The position numbers and the translations under genes are program-made. Positions 1 through 8,208 of a DNA stretch of 64,000 nt are shown here, one piece after another. Position 1 is the stretch's first letter. Every line of letters starts with the position of its first letter. The DNA lies in contig CALYBL010000029.1 in NCBI GenBank assembly GCA_944412495.1, positions 1-64,000 on the forward strand, written 5' to 3'. This stretch comes from an uncultured Clostridia bacterium. GTDB lineage: Bacteria; Bacillota; Clostridia; Oscillospirales; Acutalibacteraceae. Under the pieces are notes generated by a model that was not told the origin of the DNA, ran no database searches, and saw nothing but the letters and a program-made list of their open reading frames with translations.

Positions 1-225
1 TTGCTTGTCTGCGATATTTGGGGGCAAACACAATATGGCATTGACATCTCCGGCTTGCAGGGGCTAAACCTTTTATGCCTTTTTATTTCACGGTAAACAC
101 ATCCTTGTTATTTTAGTCGTGTGTTCGGCATATAATAAAGCATTTTTCTTCCCTTCTCTACTCCTCGCTAAAAACTATTTTTCCCCTGTAGAACAGGGAG
201 GTTCTCTTTGTAACAGTTAATACAA
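1..225. other. left-edge intergenic stretch
   Basis: No gene can be assigned here. One plus-strand frame is open from base 1 to about base 96 and could be the tail of a gene that lies outside the window, but the peptide matches nothing I recognise. Confidence 0.3.
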
Positions 226-262
226 AAAAGCTCCGGACTATCTACAGTCCGGGGCTTTTGCC
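226..262 (-). terminator. Rho-independent terminator of the amidase gene
   Basis: A 14-bp stem (arms 226-239 and 246-259, one G-T pair) has a 6-base loop and a T-run on the minus strand. It lies just past the stop codon of the minus-strand amidase gene. Confidence 0.75.
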
Positions 263-273
263 GCTTTTATGAA

Positions 274-3200
274 TCATTGTATTGAGTTGAAATATTTTAC
301 TATCCCGTCCACCGTTGCCTGCGCAAGGATTTCATTAGATGAGTCGGTTATAAGCTTTTCATACTCACTTGCCGTAGACACGAATCCGTTTTCAGTTAGT
401 ATTGACGGGCACTCCGTCACACGCGTGACATAGTATGGATAAAATTTTACACTGCGCATGGTAAGATGTCCCGTCGATGCCACGCTGTCAAATATACTCT
501 GTGCCAGCGGCATCGAGAACGGATAGAAGTAGAAGTTTTCATACCCCTTTGCCGTTGAGCTTGTCGCCGAGTTTCGATGAATTGATACGAATATATCCGG
601 GTCAGTGTTGCGCGTTACCACATTTCTGCCCTCAAGCGAAAGATAAGTATCTCCCGTGCGCGTCATGACCACATTAGCGCCAAGCGCTTTAAGCTTAGAC
701 TCTATCTTCTGCGCCATGATAAGATTGAGCTGCGCCTCATGCATGCCGGCTATCGACCCGGCAGCGCCGGGGTCTGTACCGCCGTGACCCGCATCAATAA
801 CCACCGTCACTCCGTTAAGCGAGCCGGCGCCGCCCGCCGTGTTTACCTTAGCCGGGTGCAAAAAGGAGAACACAAGCTGACCGCTGTCGTTGTATTCAGC
901 GGAATATCCGTAAAAGCCGCCGGCCTTCTGCAAATACAGGCGCAGCGTATAGTAACCGTCATTCTTTATCCATTCTGCGCCGGAGAATACCCTGCTGCCC
1001 GTCAGGTCAATGCTTCCCTGAGCCGTGGATGCGTAGTAGAAGTTGATGTCAACATATGTATATGTCAGGCTGCTTACAGCAAACTCCGGGCGTCCGCTGG
1101 TGTTGTTTGGATTGCTGTATGACTGCGGCGCAAGCACCATATCGAACGGCGCCTTCCATGCCACGTCAAATGTCATTTCTGTACGCTTCTCCTGCACGCT
1201 CACGCTCGATGCGGTGACGCTGTTGCTGTCCGGCAGAGTGCCCTTATACACCTTTATTACCTCACCCTGATTGCTGCTGGTCGAGTATACCCTCTTTCCG
1301 TATCTCATAAGCCGATAGCGCAGTGTGGAGCCGGGATTCATAACTACCGTCTCAGTCTCCGAGCAGTAATCCAGCGTGCCCTTTGGCAGCGGAAAGCTGT
1401 CGGCGCGGGAATAGTCGTCCTTAGTCGAGCCGTTGAAGGTTTCTGCCTGGTCGGTCACAACCTCGGCTATATACTGGTCTCCTACTGTAACATACGGCGG
1501 CGTGCCCGGTGTCGATGAGGAAGGCTGCTCAGGCAGCGCATTGACCGTTATCCTGCCGCCGGTGACCTTATCTGTGATGCCGTGATATGTTCCTCTGAAC
1601 ACCACCTTGCCCAAATCCTGAGACGAGGTCTGCCCCGCCGGCAGTATTACCTGGCCGGTGTAAACGGTGTAGCTCGACTCTATATTCTGATTTTCTTCAT
1701 CCGTCTGCTGAGGCTGTTCGCTGAGCTGTATCGTCTGACCGTTAAACTCCGCCGTCACAGACGCGCCCTTTATCGCAGACACGCCGAAGGAAACAGCAGT
1801 GCCGCCGTCAAAGCTCATGTCGCTGCTCGGAGATACGTCTCTTATCACAACTACCTTGTAATTTACCGTATATGTCGCACTGTCGCCCTTATGCTCAAAG
1901 GTAAAGGTGTTTTCTCCAAGCGACAAATCCATTTCCAAAGAAAAATATCCGTTCTCCGTGCGCTCAACCTCCGCGCCGTTAAGCGTAAGCGGGAAGTTGG
2001 GGTCAGACGAACCGATTATGTTTATCTTGTTCTCATAGGTGGTTATGCTCGTCTTTTTTGGCGATGTAATGACAAGCTCGTTCATTATGTATTCGGTATT
2101 TATTGTCCCCTTCAGATATCCGACAAGGGCGTTCGTGCTGCCTGAGGTATCTTTCGCGAGCGAAGATATTGAATTGAAAAAGCTGCCGTTTACGTTAATT
2201 TCACTCAGCGCCATCGCCTGCTTGGTAAGCTGGTCCGGGCTTTCCCAGCCAGACGCGTTGCTGCCAACCTTGTGCGCAGCATGAGAGATGTATATGTCGA
2301 CACCGCTCTCGTTTAAAGCCGACACCCACCACTCGGCTATATCCGCAAAGGCAGGAGTGCCCTCTGTGGACTCACCATCGTTAATCACTGCAAAATTGAA
2401 CAGCCCGTCCCTGAGCCAGCCAAGGGTATCCGCATTGCCGTCAATATATGATTCAGGAAGATATGTTTCGGCTGGATAGCCACCCTCGGCATGTCCGGAC
2501 TCCGCCCAGATAGAGTCGGCAAAAAGGCCGAGATACATATCGCTCTTAGCCTTGCGCACCGTCTTCACTATGCTCAAAATACCGCTGCTTACAGCTTCGT
2601 TCTTATATTTTTCAAAGCCCATTCCGCCGCCGTGCAGCAGATAATCGCTGTATGCCCGCTCCCTGCTCGGCAGAGTATAGTCCGACAGCATAAGCCCGTC
2701 CGGCTCATAGACGCACAGATCTGCCGCCGCGTTTTTCATGACATCGACATCCGCAGCGTCAAACATGTCAAGTCCGCCGTCAGACAGCGAGTTGAGGCTT
2801 ATATTGCAGTACACAAGCAGTCCCCGCTGCCTCGCACTGTCTATTATATATTGGAGCAAATCGCCGCTGCCTGCATAATACTGCTGCGCGGCGTCGGTTT
2901 TATATATCACCCTTGAGCCGGAATTGACCTGCACAAGCACAGTGTTAAAGCCGTATTCCGCCATTTTGTCAAGAGCTTCATCTATAGCCGCCGTCTGCAC
3001 GTCGTAGGCATCGGACTCATTCGTCAGATAATCAGCACCGGGCAGCAGCCACGCACCCTTCGCCGAATGCAGCTCAGTGCCGGGCATGGCGTTTATATCC
3101 GGCAGCAGTCCTGCGTCCGCCGCGTTTATATTATCAAGGTCGGGAGTCGTGTTTACGGGTTCCTCGCTCGTTGTATCCGACGAGGAGCTGCCGGTAATAT

Positions 3201-3348
3201 AATCCTTTATGCCGAGCAGGTTGTTAAAATACGCCGACATGCAAAACGCCGCCGACAGTATAAGTACCGTAGCTATAACCAGCACTGCCGTTTTAGCAGC
3301 ATGTCCCCTGCTTTTGCCTTCTTCAAATTTTTCACGTGATTTCTGCAT
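274..3348 (-). CDS. membrane-anchored GHL10-like / N-acetylmuramoyl-L-alanine amidase fusion
   Basis: This 1024-residue cell-wall enzyme has one N-terminal membrane helix (about 19-41). A TIM-barrel domain of the GHL10 (DUF187-like) type follows at about 90-430; its LMLSDYTLP strand corresponds to the VHFDDYFYP motif of the neighbouring gene. Residues 430-840 look like beta-rich spacer domains. The C-terminus (845-1024) is an Amidase_3 zinc amidase: DAGHGG (His855), Glu871, SIHRNS (His924) and the catalytic Glu986 in LTENGF are all present. The amidase would strip stem peptides from glycan strands. Whether the N-terminal domain is catalytic is unknown. The gene lies 88 bp behind a GHL10 lipoprotein on the same strand, and a GAGGG site precedes the start. 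Both ends of the architecture are clear; the middle is unassigned. Confidence 0.85.
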   Translation of the reverse strand: MQKSREKFEEGKSRGHAAKTAVLVIATVLILSAAFCMSAYFNNLLGIKDYITGSSSSDTTSEEPVNTTPDLDNINAADAGLLPDINAMPGTELHSAKGAWLLPGADYLTNESDAYDVQTAAIDEALDKMAEYGFNTVLVQVNSGSRVIYKTDAAQQYYAGSGDLLQYIIDSARQRGLLVYCNISLNSLSDGGLDMFDAADVDVMKNAAADLCVYEPDGLMLSDYTLPSRERAYSDYLLHGGGMGFEKYKNEAVSSGILSIVKTVRKAKSDMYLGLFADSIWAESGHAEGGYPAETYLPESYIDGNADTLGWLRDGLFNFAVINDGESTEGTPAFADIAEWWVSALNESGVDIYISHAAHKVGSNASGWESPDQLTKQAMALSEINVNGSFFNSISSLAKDTSGSTNALVGYLKGTINTEYIMNELVITSPKKTSITTYENKINIIGSSDPNFPLTLNGAEVERTENGYFSLEMDLSLGENTFTFEHKGDSATYTVNYKVVVIRDVSPSSDMSFDGGTAVSFGVSAIKGASVTAEFNGQTIQLSEQPQQTDEENQNIESSYTVYTGQVILPAGQTSSQDLGKVVFRGTYHGITDKVTGGRITVNALPEQPSSSTPGTPPYVTVGDQYIAEVVTDQAETFNGSTKDDYSRADSFPLPKGTLDYCSETETVVMNPGSTLRYRLMRYGKRVYSTSSNQGEVIKVYKGTLPDSNSVTASSVSVQEKRTEMTFDVAWKAPFDMVLAPQSYSNPNNTSGRPEFAVSSLTYTYVDINFYYASTAQGSIDLTGSRVFSGAEWIKNDGYYTLRLYLQKAGGFYGYSAEYNDSGQLVFSFLHPAKVNTAGGAGSLNGVTVVIDAGHGGTDPGAAGSIAGMHEAQLNLIMAQKIESKLKALGANVVMTRTGDTYLSLEGRNVVTRNTDPDIFVSIHRNSATSSTAKGYENFYFYPFSMPLAQSIFDSVASTGHLTMRSVKFYPYYVTRVTECPSILTENGFVSTASEYEKLITDSSNEILAQATVDGIVKYFNSIQ

Positions 3349-3436
3349 TTTTATCCCTCAGCACTGATTTTATATTTCCTGTGTAAAGCTAATTTTAACA
3401 TATGCGTCCACCGCAGCTAAGCGGCTGCTCACGCTC

Positions 3437-4987
3437 TCAATTAAACAGCAGCAGATAATTTTCGCGCTCATTTGCGCAGCTTTCCACATTGCTTACAACA
3501 TAGCTGTAGGAAAAAAGAATAACGCCGCTGCAGTTGCTCTTTGTGCGTGAATACTCTATCTGACGCTTGATTATGTCGTTGTTCCTTATCCACTCATCCG
3601 ACCCGGCGTCGGTTGTTCCCGACTTGTAAACAGCCAGCCCGAAATACAGCTTCAATCCGTCGTGCATGTCCAGAGAAGACCATGTGTCGGCGATATTATT
3701 AAATCTGAACTGCTCGTTCGGATACTCAAAGCCCCAGTAAAGCTGCGGACATATGTAATCTATATAGCCCTTGCGGCTCATCCACAGCTCGACGTCGGCG
3801 TACATGCTGTTGTAGCAGTTTGATATGTTTCCCGCCGGGCTTATGCCGAAGGGTATATCCTCATCTATGCTCTTTACCGCCTGATATACACCGCTTACAA
3901 GAGTATTTACCTGTGCACGCCGCCAGTCGGCAAGTGACAGTCCTCCGCCCGACGAAGCATATTCGGAATATGCCGCCGCATCAAAGCCGGCATCGGTAGT
4001 CGGATAAAAATAATCGTCAAAATGCACGCCGTCCACATCATAATTCTGCACTATTTCGCGTATGCCGTCGATTATCAGCCGCCGCACCTCGGGTATGGCC
4101 GGGTTAAAATATATCCCGCCGTTGTATCTTATCGCCCAGTCGTCGTTTGACGGGTCGGAATCTGTAAGCCACTGCCGCGCCTTATTGCTTTCGGCAAGCG
4201 TCATCGGGTCGTCGCTTGCGGAGGAGACCCTGTAGGGATTTATCCACGCCTGAATCTTAAGCCCCAAGCCGTGCGCAAGCTCCACCATATATTCCAGCGG
4301 ATCCCAGCCCGGGTCGGCTCCCTGCGTGCCCGTTATATACGAGCTGTACGGAAAATAGCTCGATTTATAATATGCGTCGCCGTGCGAGCGCGCATGCACT
4401 ATAACGGTATTGAAGCCCATGTCCTTAACCGAATTAAACATCTCTTGGAGCTTCTGCTTCGACTGCTCAGCATTAAGGCCCGTGAAATTAAGCTCAATAT
4501 ATGATATCCACACCGCCCGCATTTCACCATCTTCATCTGCTCCGGCATTAGGCGTCTGAGAATCCTCCTGAGGCGGCACCGTCGGAGCCTGAGATGTCGG
4601 AGCATCATCTGACTGTTCCGGCTTGGAAACAGACTGATTAGGTGACGGTACAGACGGAATCGATACAGTGGATGATACCGCCGCCGCGCCGCCCGCCGGA
4701 GGAAAATAATGCGGAAGGCCTGAGGAAGCAGACGTGCTGCTTTCCGATGATTGTACGGAGAGCGACGGCTGCACCTCGGACGAAGATACAGCATCTGATG
4801 AATCCGAGCTGTACGGCGGCACCGACTGCAGCGCGCCGGATGAAGAATATCCGCTTGCCGGCGCAGACGATAACGGCAGTCCCGACTGAGAATCGCTGCC
4901 GGCAGTTTGTGAGCAGCTGCAAACCACCACTGTAAGCATAACGAGTATAGCAGTAAGTATCACTACATATTTTTTCAAGCTATCCAC
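3437..4987 (-). CDS. GHL10-family glycoside hydrolase, probable lipoprotein
   Basis: A signal sequence ends in VVCSC, a slightly unusual lipobox. A Ser/Pro/Gln-rich linker runs to about residue 150, followed by a full GHL10 (DUF187) domain with the conserved GEMRAVWISY opening, INPYR and VHFDDYFYP motifs. The family includes Bacillus YngK and E. coli DigH; DigH cleaves glycan strands already stripped of peptides by amidases. That fits the downstream gene, which carries an amidase. The encoded start is GTG with no good ribosome site. A TTG nine bases further in (4978) follows GGGTGG at good spacing and gives a cleaner signal peptide, so the true start may be there. Confidence 0.82.
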   Translation of the reverse strand: MDSLKKYVVILTAILVMLTVVVCSCSQTAGSDSQSGLPLSSAPASGYSSSGALQSVPPYSSDSSDAVSSSEVQPSLSVQSSESSTSASSGLPHYFPPAGGAAAVSSTVSIPSVPSPNQSVSKPEQSDDAPTSQAPTVPPQEDSQTPNAGADEDGEMRAVWISYIELNFTGLNAEQSKQKLQEMFNSVKDMGFNTVIVHARSHGDAYYKSSYFPYSSYITGTQGADPGWDPLEYMVELAHGLGLKIQAWINPYRVSSASDDPMTLAESNKARQWLTDSDPSNDDWAIRYNGGIYFNPAIPEVRRLIIDGIREIVQNYDVDGVHFDDYFYPTTDAGFDAAAYSEYASSGGGLSLADWRRAQVNTLVSGVYQAVKSIDEDIPFGISPAGNISNCYNSMYADVELWMSRKGYIDYICPQLYWGFEYPNEQFRFNNIADTWSSLDMHDGLKLYFGLAVYKSGTTDAGSDEWIRNNDIIKRQIEYSRTKSNCSGVILFSYSYVVSNVESCANERENYLLLFN

Positions 4988-5499
4988 CCAATCCGAAATA
5001 TATTTTAACTATCTTATAGCAGAGTACACAGCTGCGAAAATCCGAAGCCGCTATACATAATAAAAGCCGGGGGAAGCCGGCCAATGCTCTGACCGGGAGT
5101 TACATGCTCTGTAAAACTCCCGCGCGGATTTAAGTTCAAACCGCACAGAGAAACGTAATGCAGCAGACTCACAGTCAAAACAGCCGCAAGCCCAAAAAAC
5201 ATTATCATTCTATATTTTACAACCTTTTGTTTATCAGGTCAACATAAAACAGCATTTTTTGTTATACAAATTAAGAGCCAAGCAAAAATTTTTACATACA
5301 ATATATATTGCTTGGTATTTAAGATTATAATTACCGCAAAAATAATATTTCTCTATAGGCGCCGCTCGCCATATCATACGCTTATCGCAATAATGCATGG
5401 CAGCACATAAAGAAAGCCGCCGGTTTGCCGGCGGCTTTGTCTGATATTTAGCCATGACGCTTATGCTTTTCCCTGTTGCTTTAAATCCAATGCAAAATA
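4988..5499. other. intergenic region with a possible small membrane ORF
   Basis: The interval holds the flavodoxin terminator and an uncertain 64-codon minus-strand frame (5014-5208) with one hydrophobic N-terminal stretch. That frame has only a distant AAAGG site and no recognisable family, so I do not call it a gene. The rest is AT-rich and featureless. Confidence 0.35.
5413..5438 (-). terminator. terminator of the flavodoxin gene
   Basis: A perfect 11-bp GC-rich stem (5413-5423 with 5428-5438) and a 4-base loop are followed on the minus strand by a T-rich tail. Confidence 0.85.
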
Positions 5500-6063
5500 T
5501 TATAAAACGCTTTCCGCCATGAGCTCTTTGGCAAAATCGGTCAGCGGCTTTATGGATTCTCTGTCGGTAAAGTCAACCCGTTCGCCGTATGTATCCACCA
5601 ACTGCTTGTCTTCCTCGCTCATGGACTCGCGTCCTTTATGCAATATTACCCTGCGCATCATGCCCATCATGGCCTTATGTACAACACCAAGCCTGGAATA
5701 GTCTATTCCGCCTCTTAAATGGAACAGCTTGATTTTCTCCCGCATTTGAGGAGTCAGCACATTTTCAAGAGATTTTTTTATATGCTCCGTATTTTGCGGC
5801 TTAAGAGGGTCGGCAAGTCCACATGTAAAAAGAATGATGTCCTTATCCTTTATCTTATCAAAATTTTTTGTTATAAGTGAAATGCCGCTTACACCTCCGG
5901 CGTAAAGACCGCCGCCATAAATAATGATATCATACCTTGAAAAATCCGCAGCCGAAAAATCGCTCCTCTCAGCAAGTCTGCACGACAACTCCTCGGCAAT
6001 CCAGCCGGCATATTGGGCCGTATAACCGTATTTAGAGGAATAAATAACTACAGTGTTTTTCAT
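5500..6063 (-). CDS. flavodoxin-domain protein
   Basis: This 187-residue single-domain protein belongs to the flavodoxin_5 / HemG-like group. The N-terminus has a beta strand and phosphate-binding loop (VVIYSSKYGYT, residues 4-14), and YDIIIYGGGLYAGG is a second FMN-contact region. Such proteins carry FMN and transfer electrons; in some relatives they oxidise protoporphyrinogen, but the substrate cannot be read here. The start is set at 6063 because a GGAGGTGC site sits directly before that ATG; the longer in-frame extension has no such site. It is a single-gene unit closed by its own terminator. Confidence 0.8.
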   Translation of the reverse strand: MKNTVVIYSSKYGYTAQYAGWIAEELSCRLAERSDFSAADFSRYDIIIYGGGLYAGGVSGISLITKNFDKIKDKDIILFTCGLADPLKPQNTEHIKKSLENVLTPQMREKIKLFHLRGGIDYSRLGVVHKAMMGMMRRVILHKGRESMSEEDKQLVDTYGERVDFTDRESIKPLTDFAKELMAESVL

Positions 6064-6925
6064 AACGCACCTCCGGTAAAATCGACTTAAGCTGCCGGGA
6101 TCCGAACACAATATGGTTTTAAGAGGCTGATTTACGCGCATGCTGCGTTAAAAACCCCGTTAATCCGAAAGGATTAGCTGCGTTTTATGCCTTGCCTGCA
6201 CAAAAATCAGCACGCTTAAAACTGCACGCACCGAAAATGATGGCGGCGCGGATGAATTTTTGCTTTTGAGACCGCAGGCGGGCTTCCGCCCGGCAAGGGC
6301 AAAAATGTGAAAATGCGACGCGCCGGCGCTTTTTCGGCACATCGGATTCGCTTCCCGGCAGCTTGGCTTAGCCTGAAAGCTAAATAACCTCTATAAATAT
6401 ATATCTGTTTTATTGCAGTACAAGATGTCATCCTGCAAACCGACAGACTGCATCACTCATCTCTTTATCGTCTTTTATATTTCCGCACAGACTATGCACC
6501 GCTATAGGTGCATTTATATCAAAAAAACCGAACAAACAACTTCGCAGAATGTTCGGCATATTTCTATACAGGCGGACCCCTCCTGCTTTTTTGTAATAAA
6601 CCTCCGACGGGCACTCCTTATATCACTGCCGAGGCGCCGCTGCCTTGAGGCCCGTGACGGAGCGATGATAATCGTCTTTTTCCCTTGCTGTGATTAACCT
6701 GCAACAAACAAGGATAATCCAAAAGCAAAAAAATCCCCGCCCTGCCGTATACGGCTATAGATAACCTGCTAAAAACAAAGCAGGTGGGTGCCCTCCCTCC
6801 GCCTTCTCGCTTCCAACGTCCGCCGAGGCGGGAGGCCTGCAATCCAACCGGAGGAGCCGGGCTCCCGATTTAAAGGTTTGTAGGGTTATAATAACCGCAA
6901 TATACGCGAACAGGGCAGGAAAAAT
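6064..6925. other. repeat-like intergenic DNA
   Basis: This roughly 860-bp stretch is GC-rich with several short inverted repeats, for example TAATCC-gaaa-GGATTA near 6152-6167 and a CCTGC/GCAGG hairpin near 6765. A GACCGCAGGC segment near 6271 resembles GGCCGCAGGC near 43290. No coding region is convincing; the open frames have repeat-like, low-complexity composition. Confidence 0.45.
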
Positions 6926-7234
6926 TTATTCCTCGTCTATTTCAAACATTTCCGACAAGCGGTCGATAAACATTTCAGCTATCGTTTCATATTCGGCGTC
7001 GTCCTCTATTTCTTCAAAATAGGTTTCGCCGTCCTCATCAAACTCCTTAAGCACGACAAGCTCACCGCTGTCATCAAGCATTTTCTGCGGGTCGTCATAC
7101 ACCGGTATCATAGCGACATAACGGCCGGTATCCGTCTCAACGGAATCCAGCACCTCAAAAGCATACTCATTGCCGTCATCATCACTTAGAGATATTATAT
7201 CCGGATTATATTCTTTTTCATTCATATTTTCCAT
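6926..7234 (-). CDS. DUF1292 family protein
   Basis: This 102-residue, strongly acidic protein is of the DUF1292 (YrzB-like) family, recognisable from the pattern IISLSDDDGNEYAFEVLD and the closing FEEIEDDAEYETI. Family members are small cytosolic proteins of unknown role that are often encoded beside alaS and the Holliday-junction resolvase ruvX/yrvK; those partners are not here. The ATG at 7234 was preferred because GGCGGA precedes it, whereas the ATG at 7252 has only AT-rich sequence before it. A good sigma-A promoter lies 30 bp upstream. Confidence 0.8.
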   Translation of the reverse strand: MENMNEKEYNPDIISLSDDDGNEYAFEVLDSVETDTGRYVAMIPVYDDPQKMLDDSGELVVLKEFDEDGETYFEEIEDDAEYETIAEMFIDRLSEMFEIDEE

Positions 7235-7263
7235 TGTAATCCGCCATTTCATTATTTTATTAT

Positions 7264-7292
7264 ATTTTACTATTAATCAAGTAAGTAGTCAA
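7264..7292 (-). promoter_or_regulatory. sigma-A promoter of the DUF1292 gene
   Basis: Reading the minus strand, TTGACT (7287-7292) is followed after 17 bp by TAAAAT (7264-7269), about 30 bp before the start codon. Confidence 0.65.
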
Positions 7293-7350
7293 CAGCATAT
7301 TTAATTTATAAAATATTAACAAATAAAGCAAAAAATATTAATAAAAAGTA

Positions 7351-7379
7351 TTGACAAATGGATTTGGGCGGGTTATAAT
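7351..7379 (+). promoter_or_regulatory. consensus sigma-A promoter with no obvious gene behind it
   Basis: TTGACA (7351-7356), a 17-bp spacer and TATAAT (7374-7379) match consensus exactly. A run of A and T just upstream resembles an UP element. It diverges from the DUF1292 promoter. Transcription would enter the 7386-7805 stretch. Confidence 0.8.
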
Positions 7380-7385
7380 ATAAGC

Positions 7386-7805
7386 GAAGAAAAGGAAAGA
7401 GGCAAAGGCATCCGGAAGTATTCCGGAAATTTAAAATGAAAGAAGCTGATTCCAATGTACAGTGAAATTGAAAATCAGTCAGCAAAAGCCGCAGCCATAT
7501 GTATTGTGATATAGATTACTTTAAAAAATACGATTATTTTTTGATAGTATAAGCATAGAGGCTTATCTCTTTTTATACGTTCATGGCTGCGGCGACAAAG
7601 GACCATATCTGTTGGATATGTTGGCTTAAGCCATAGATAGCTTTTATAAAACGATTGTTTATCTGAAATTGAAGCATTTTATATGCAGAACAGGGGTGGA
7701 TACCTAAAACCGTTTTTATTAAAAATGTTATCTGTATGTAAAAAGGTGAATCCAATGATATAGTATAATTAACATCCTCTCCAAGCGGAGAGGATGTTTC
7801 CTTTT
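7386..7805 (+). ncRNA. putative structured untranslated transcript
   Basis: The stretch from the consensus promoter to the strong terminator at 7771 holds no convincing ORF but several helices. These are an 11-bp perfect long-range stem (7488-7498 with 7583-7593), with an 8-bp hairpin (7523-7542) and a 6-bp hairpin (7549-7566) inside it, CCGGAA/TTCCGG near 7420, and CATATC/GATATG near 7605-7620. A 19-codon frame begins at 7456. I could not match it to 6S, SRP, RNase P, tmRNA or a common riboswitch. It may instead be a decayed gene. Confidence 0.35.
7771..7804 (+). terminator. strong terminator closing the 7.4-kb transcript
   Basis: A perfect 12-bp stem (7771-7782 with 7787-7798) with loop AAGC is followed by TCCTTTTG. 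Confidence 0.75.
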
Positions 7806-7910
7806 GCTTATATCAATTATTCTGCGTTTTGCTGCATTCATTAAAATACGCTGAAAATCAATGCAGATACATGTGCCTCCCGATTTGATAAATTTTAATT
7901 GCTGTAATAA

Positions 7911-8144
7911 TTTCCTTGCCGGCTGAAGCTGCCCTCTCCGAACGGAGAGGGCAGCTTCATTGTCCACCGATTCCCTGCCGGCGGTAAAAATATCAATTTG
8001 GCAGTGGTATCGCAATATATTTTCGAGTCGGTCAAGCTGGCTGAGCGGCACACCAATCCGGAGCAATTGGCATGGCAAACCGTAGAAATTGACTATATAT
8101 CCGCCGGCAAGCAAAGTCCGGCACAAGAGATGTTACAAGACTGA
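7911..8144 (+). pseudogene. C-terminal coding remnant of unknown gene
   Basis: One plus-strand frame stays open for 77 codons and ends in TGA at 8142. From about 7968 its product looks protein-like (KNINLAVVSQYIFESVKLAE, later QTVEIDYISAGKQSP), but there is no start codon with a ribosome site. Its upstream part runs through a perfect 16-bp hairpin (7924-7959). I read it as the tail of a broken gene whose front was lost or replaced. The family is not recognised. Confidence 0.35.
7924..7959. repeat. perfect 16-bp palindrome, CTCTCC type
   Basis: Arms 7924-7939 and 7944-7959 pair perfectly around GAAC. Neither flank carries a T-run, so it is not a normal terminator. Its core CTCTCC-nnnn-GGAGAG is shared with the terminator at 7771, which suggests a small dispersed palindromic repeat. 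Confidence 0.5.
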
Positions 8145-8147
8145 GTC

Positions 8148-8174
8148 AGAAAAGCCCATGCGGCTGCCTTTTCT
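8148..8174 (-). terminator. possible terminator of cysK
   Basis: On the minus strand an AGAAAAG arm and an AGCC-GCAT-GGGCT hairpin run into TTTTCT. The stem is imperfect. Confidence 0.4.
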
Positions 8175-8208
8175 CCCAACAATACAGCAGAATATCACTG
8201 CAGTATCT

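Noticed and set aside
1..96. Plus-strand frame open from the left edge as a gene tail
   Set aside because: Too short to judge; another frame is also open for more than 60 bases.
5014..5208. 64-codon minus-strand frame with a hydrophobic start
   Set aside because: Its ribosome site is too distant and no family is recognised; composition after the first helix is not convincing.
7924..7959. Perfect 16-bp hairpin as terminator
   Set aside because: No T-run follows on either strand; treated as a palindromic repeat instead.
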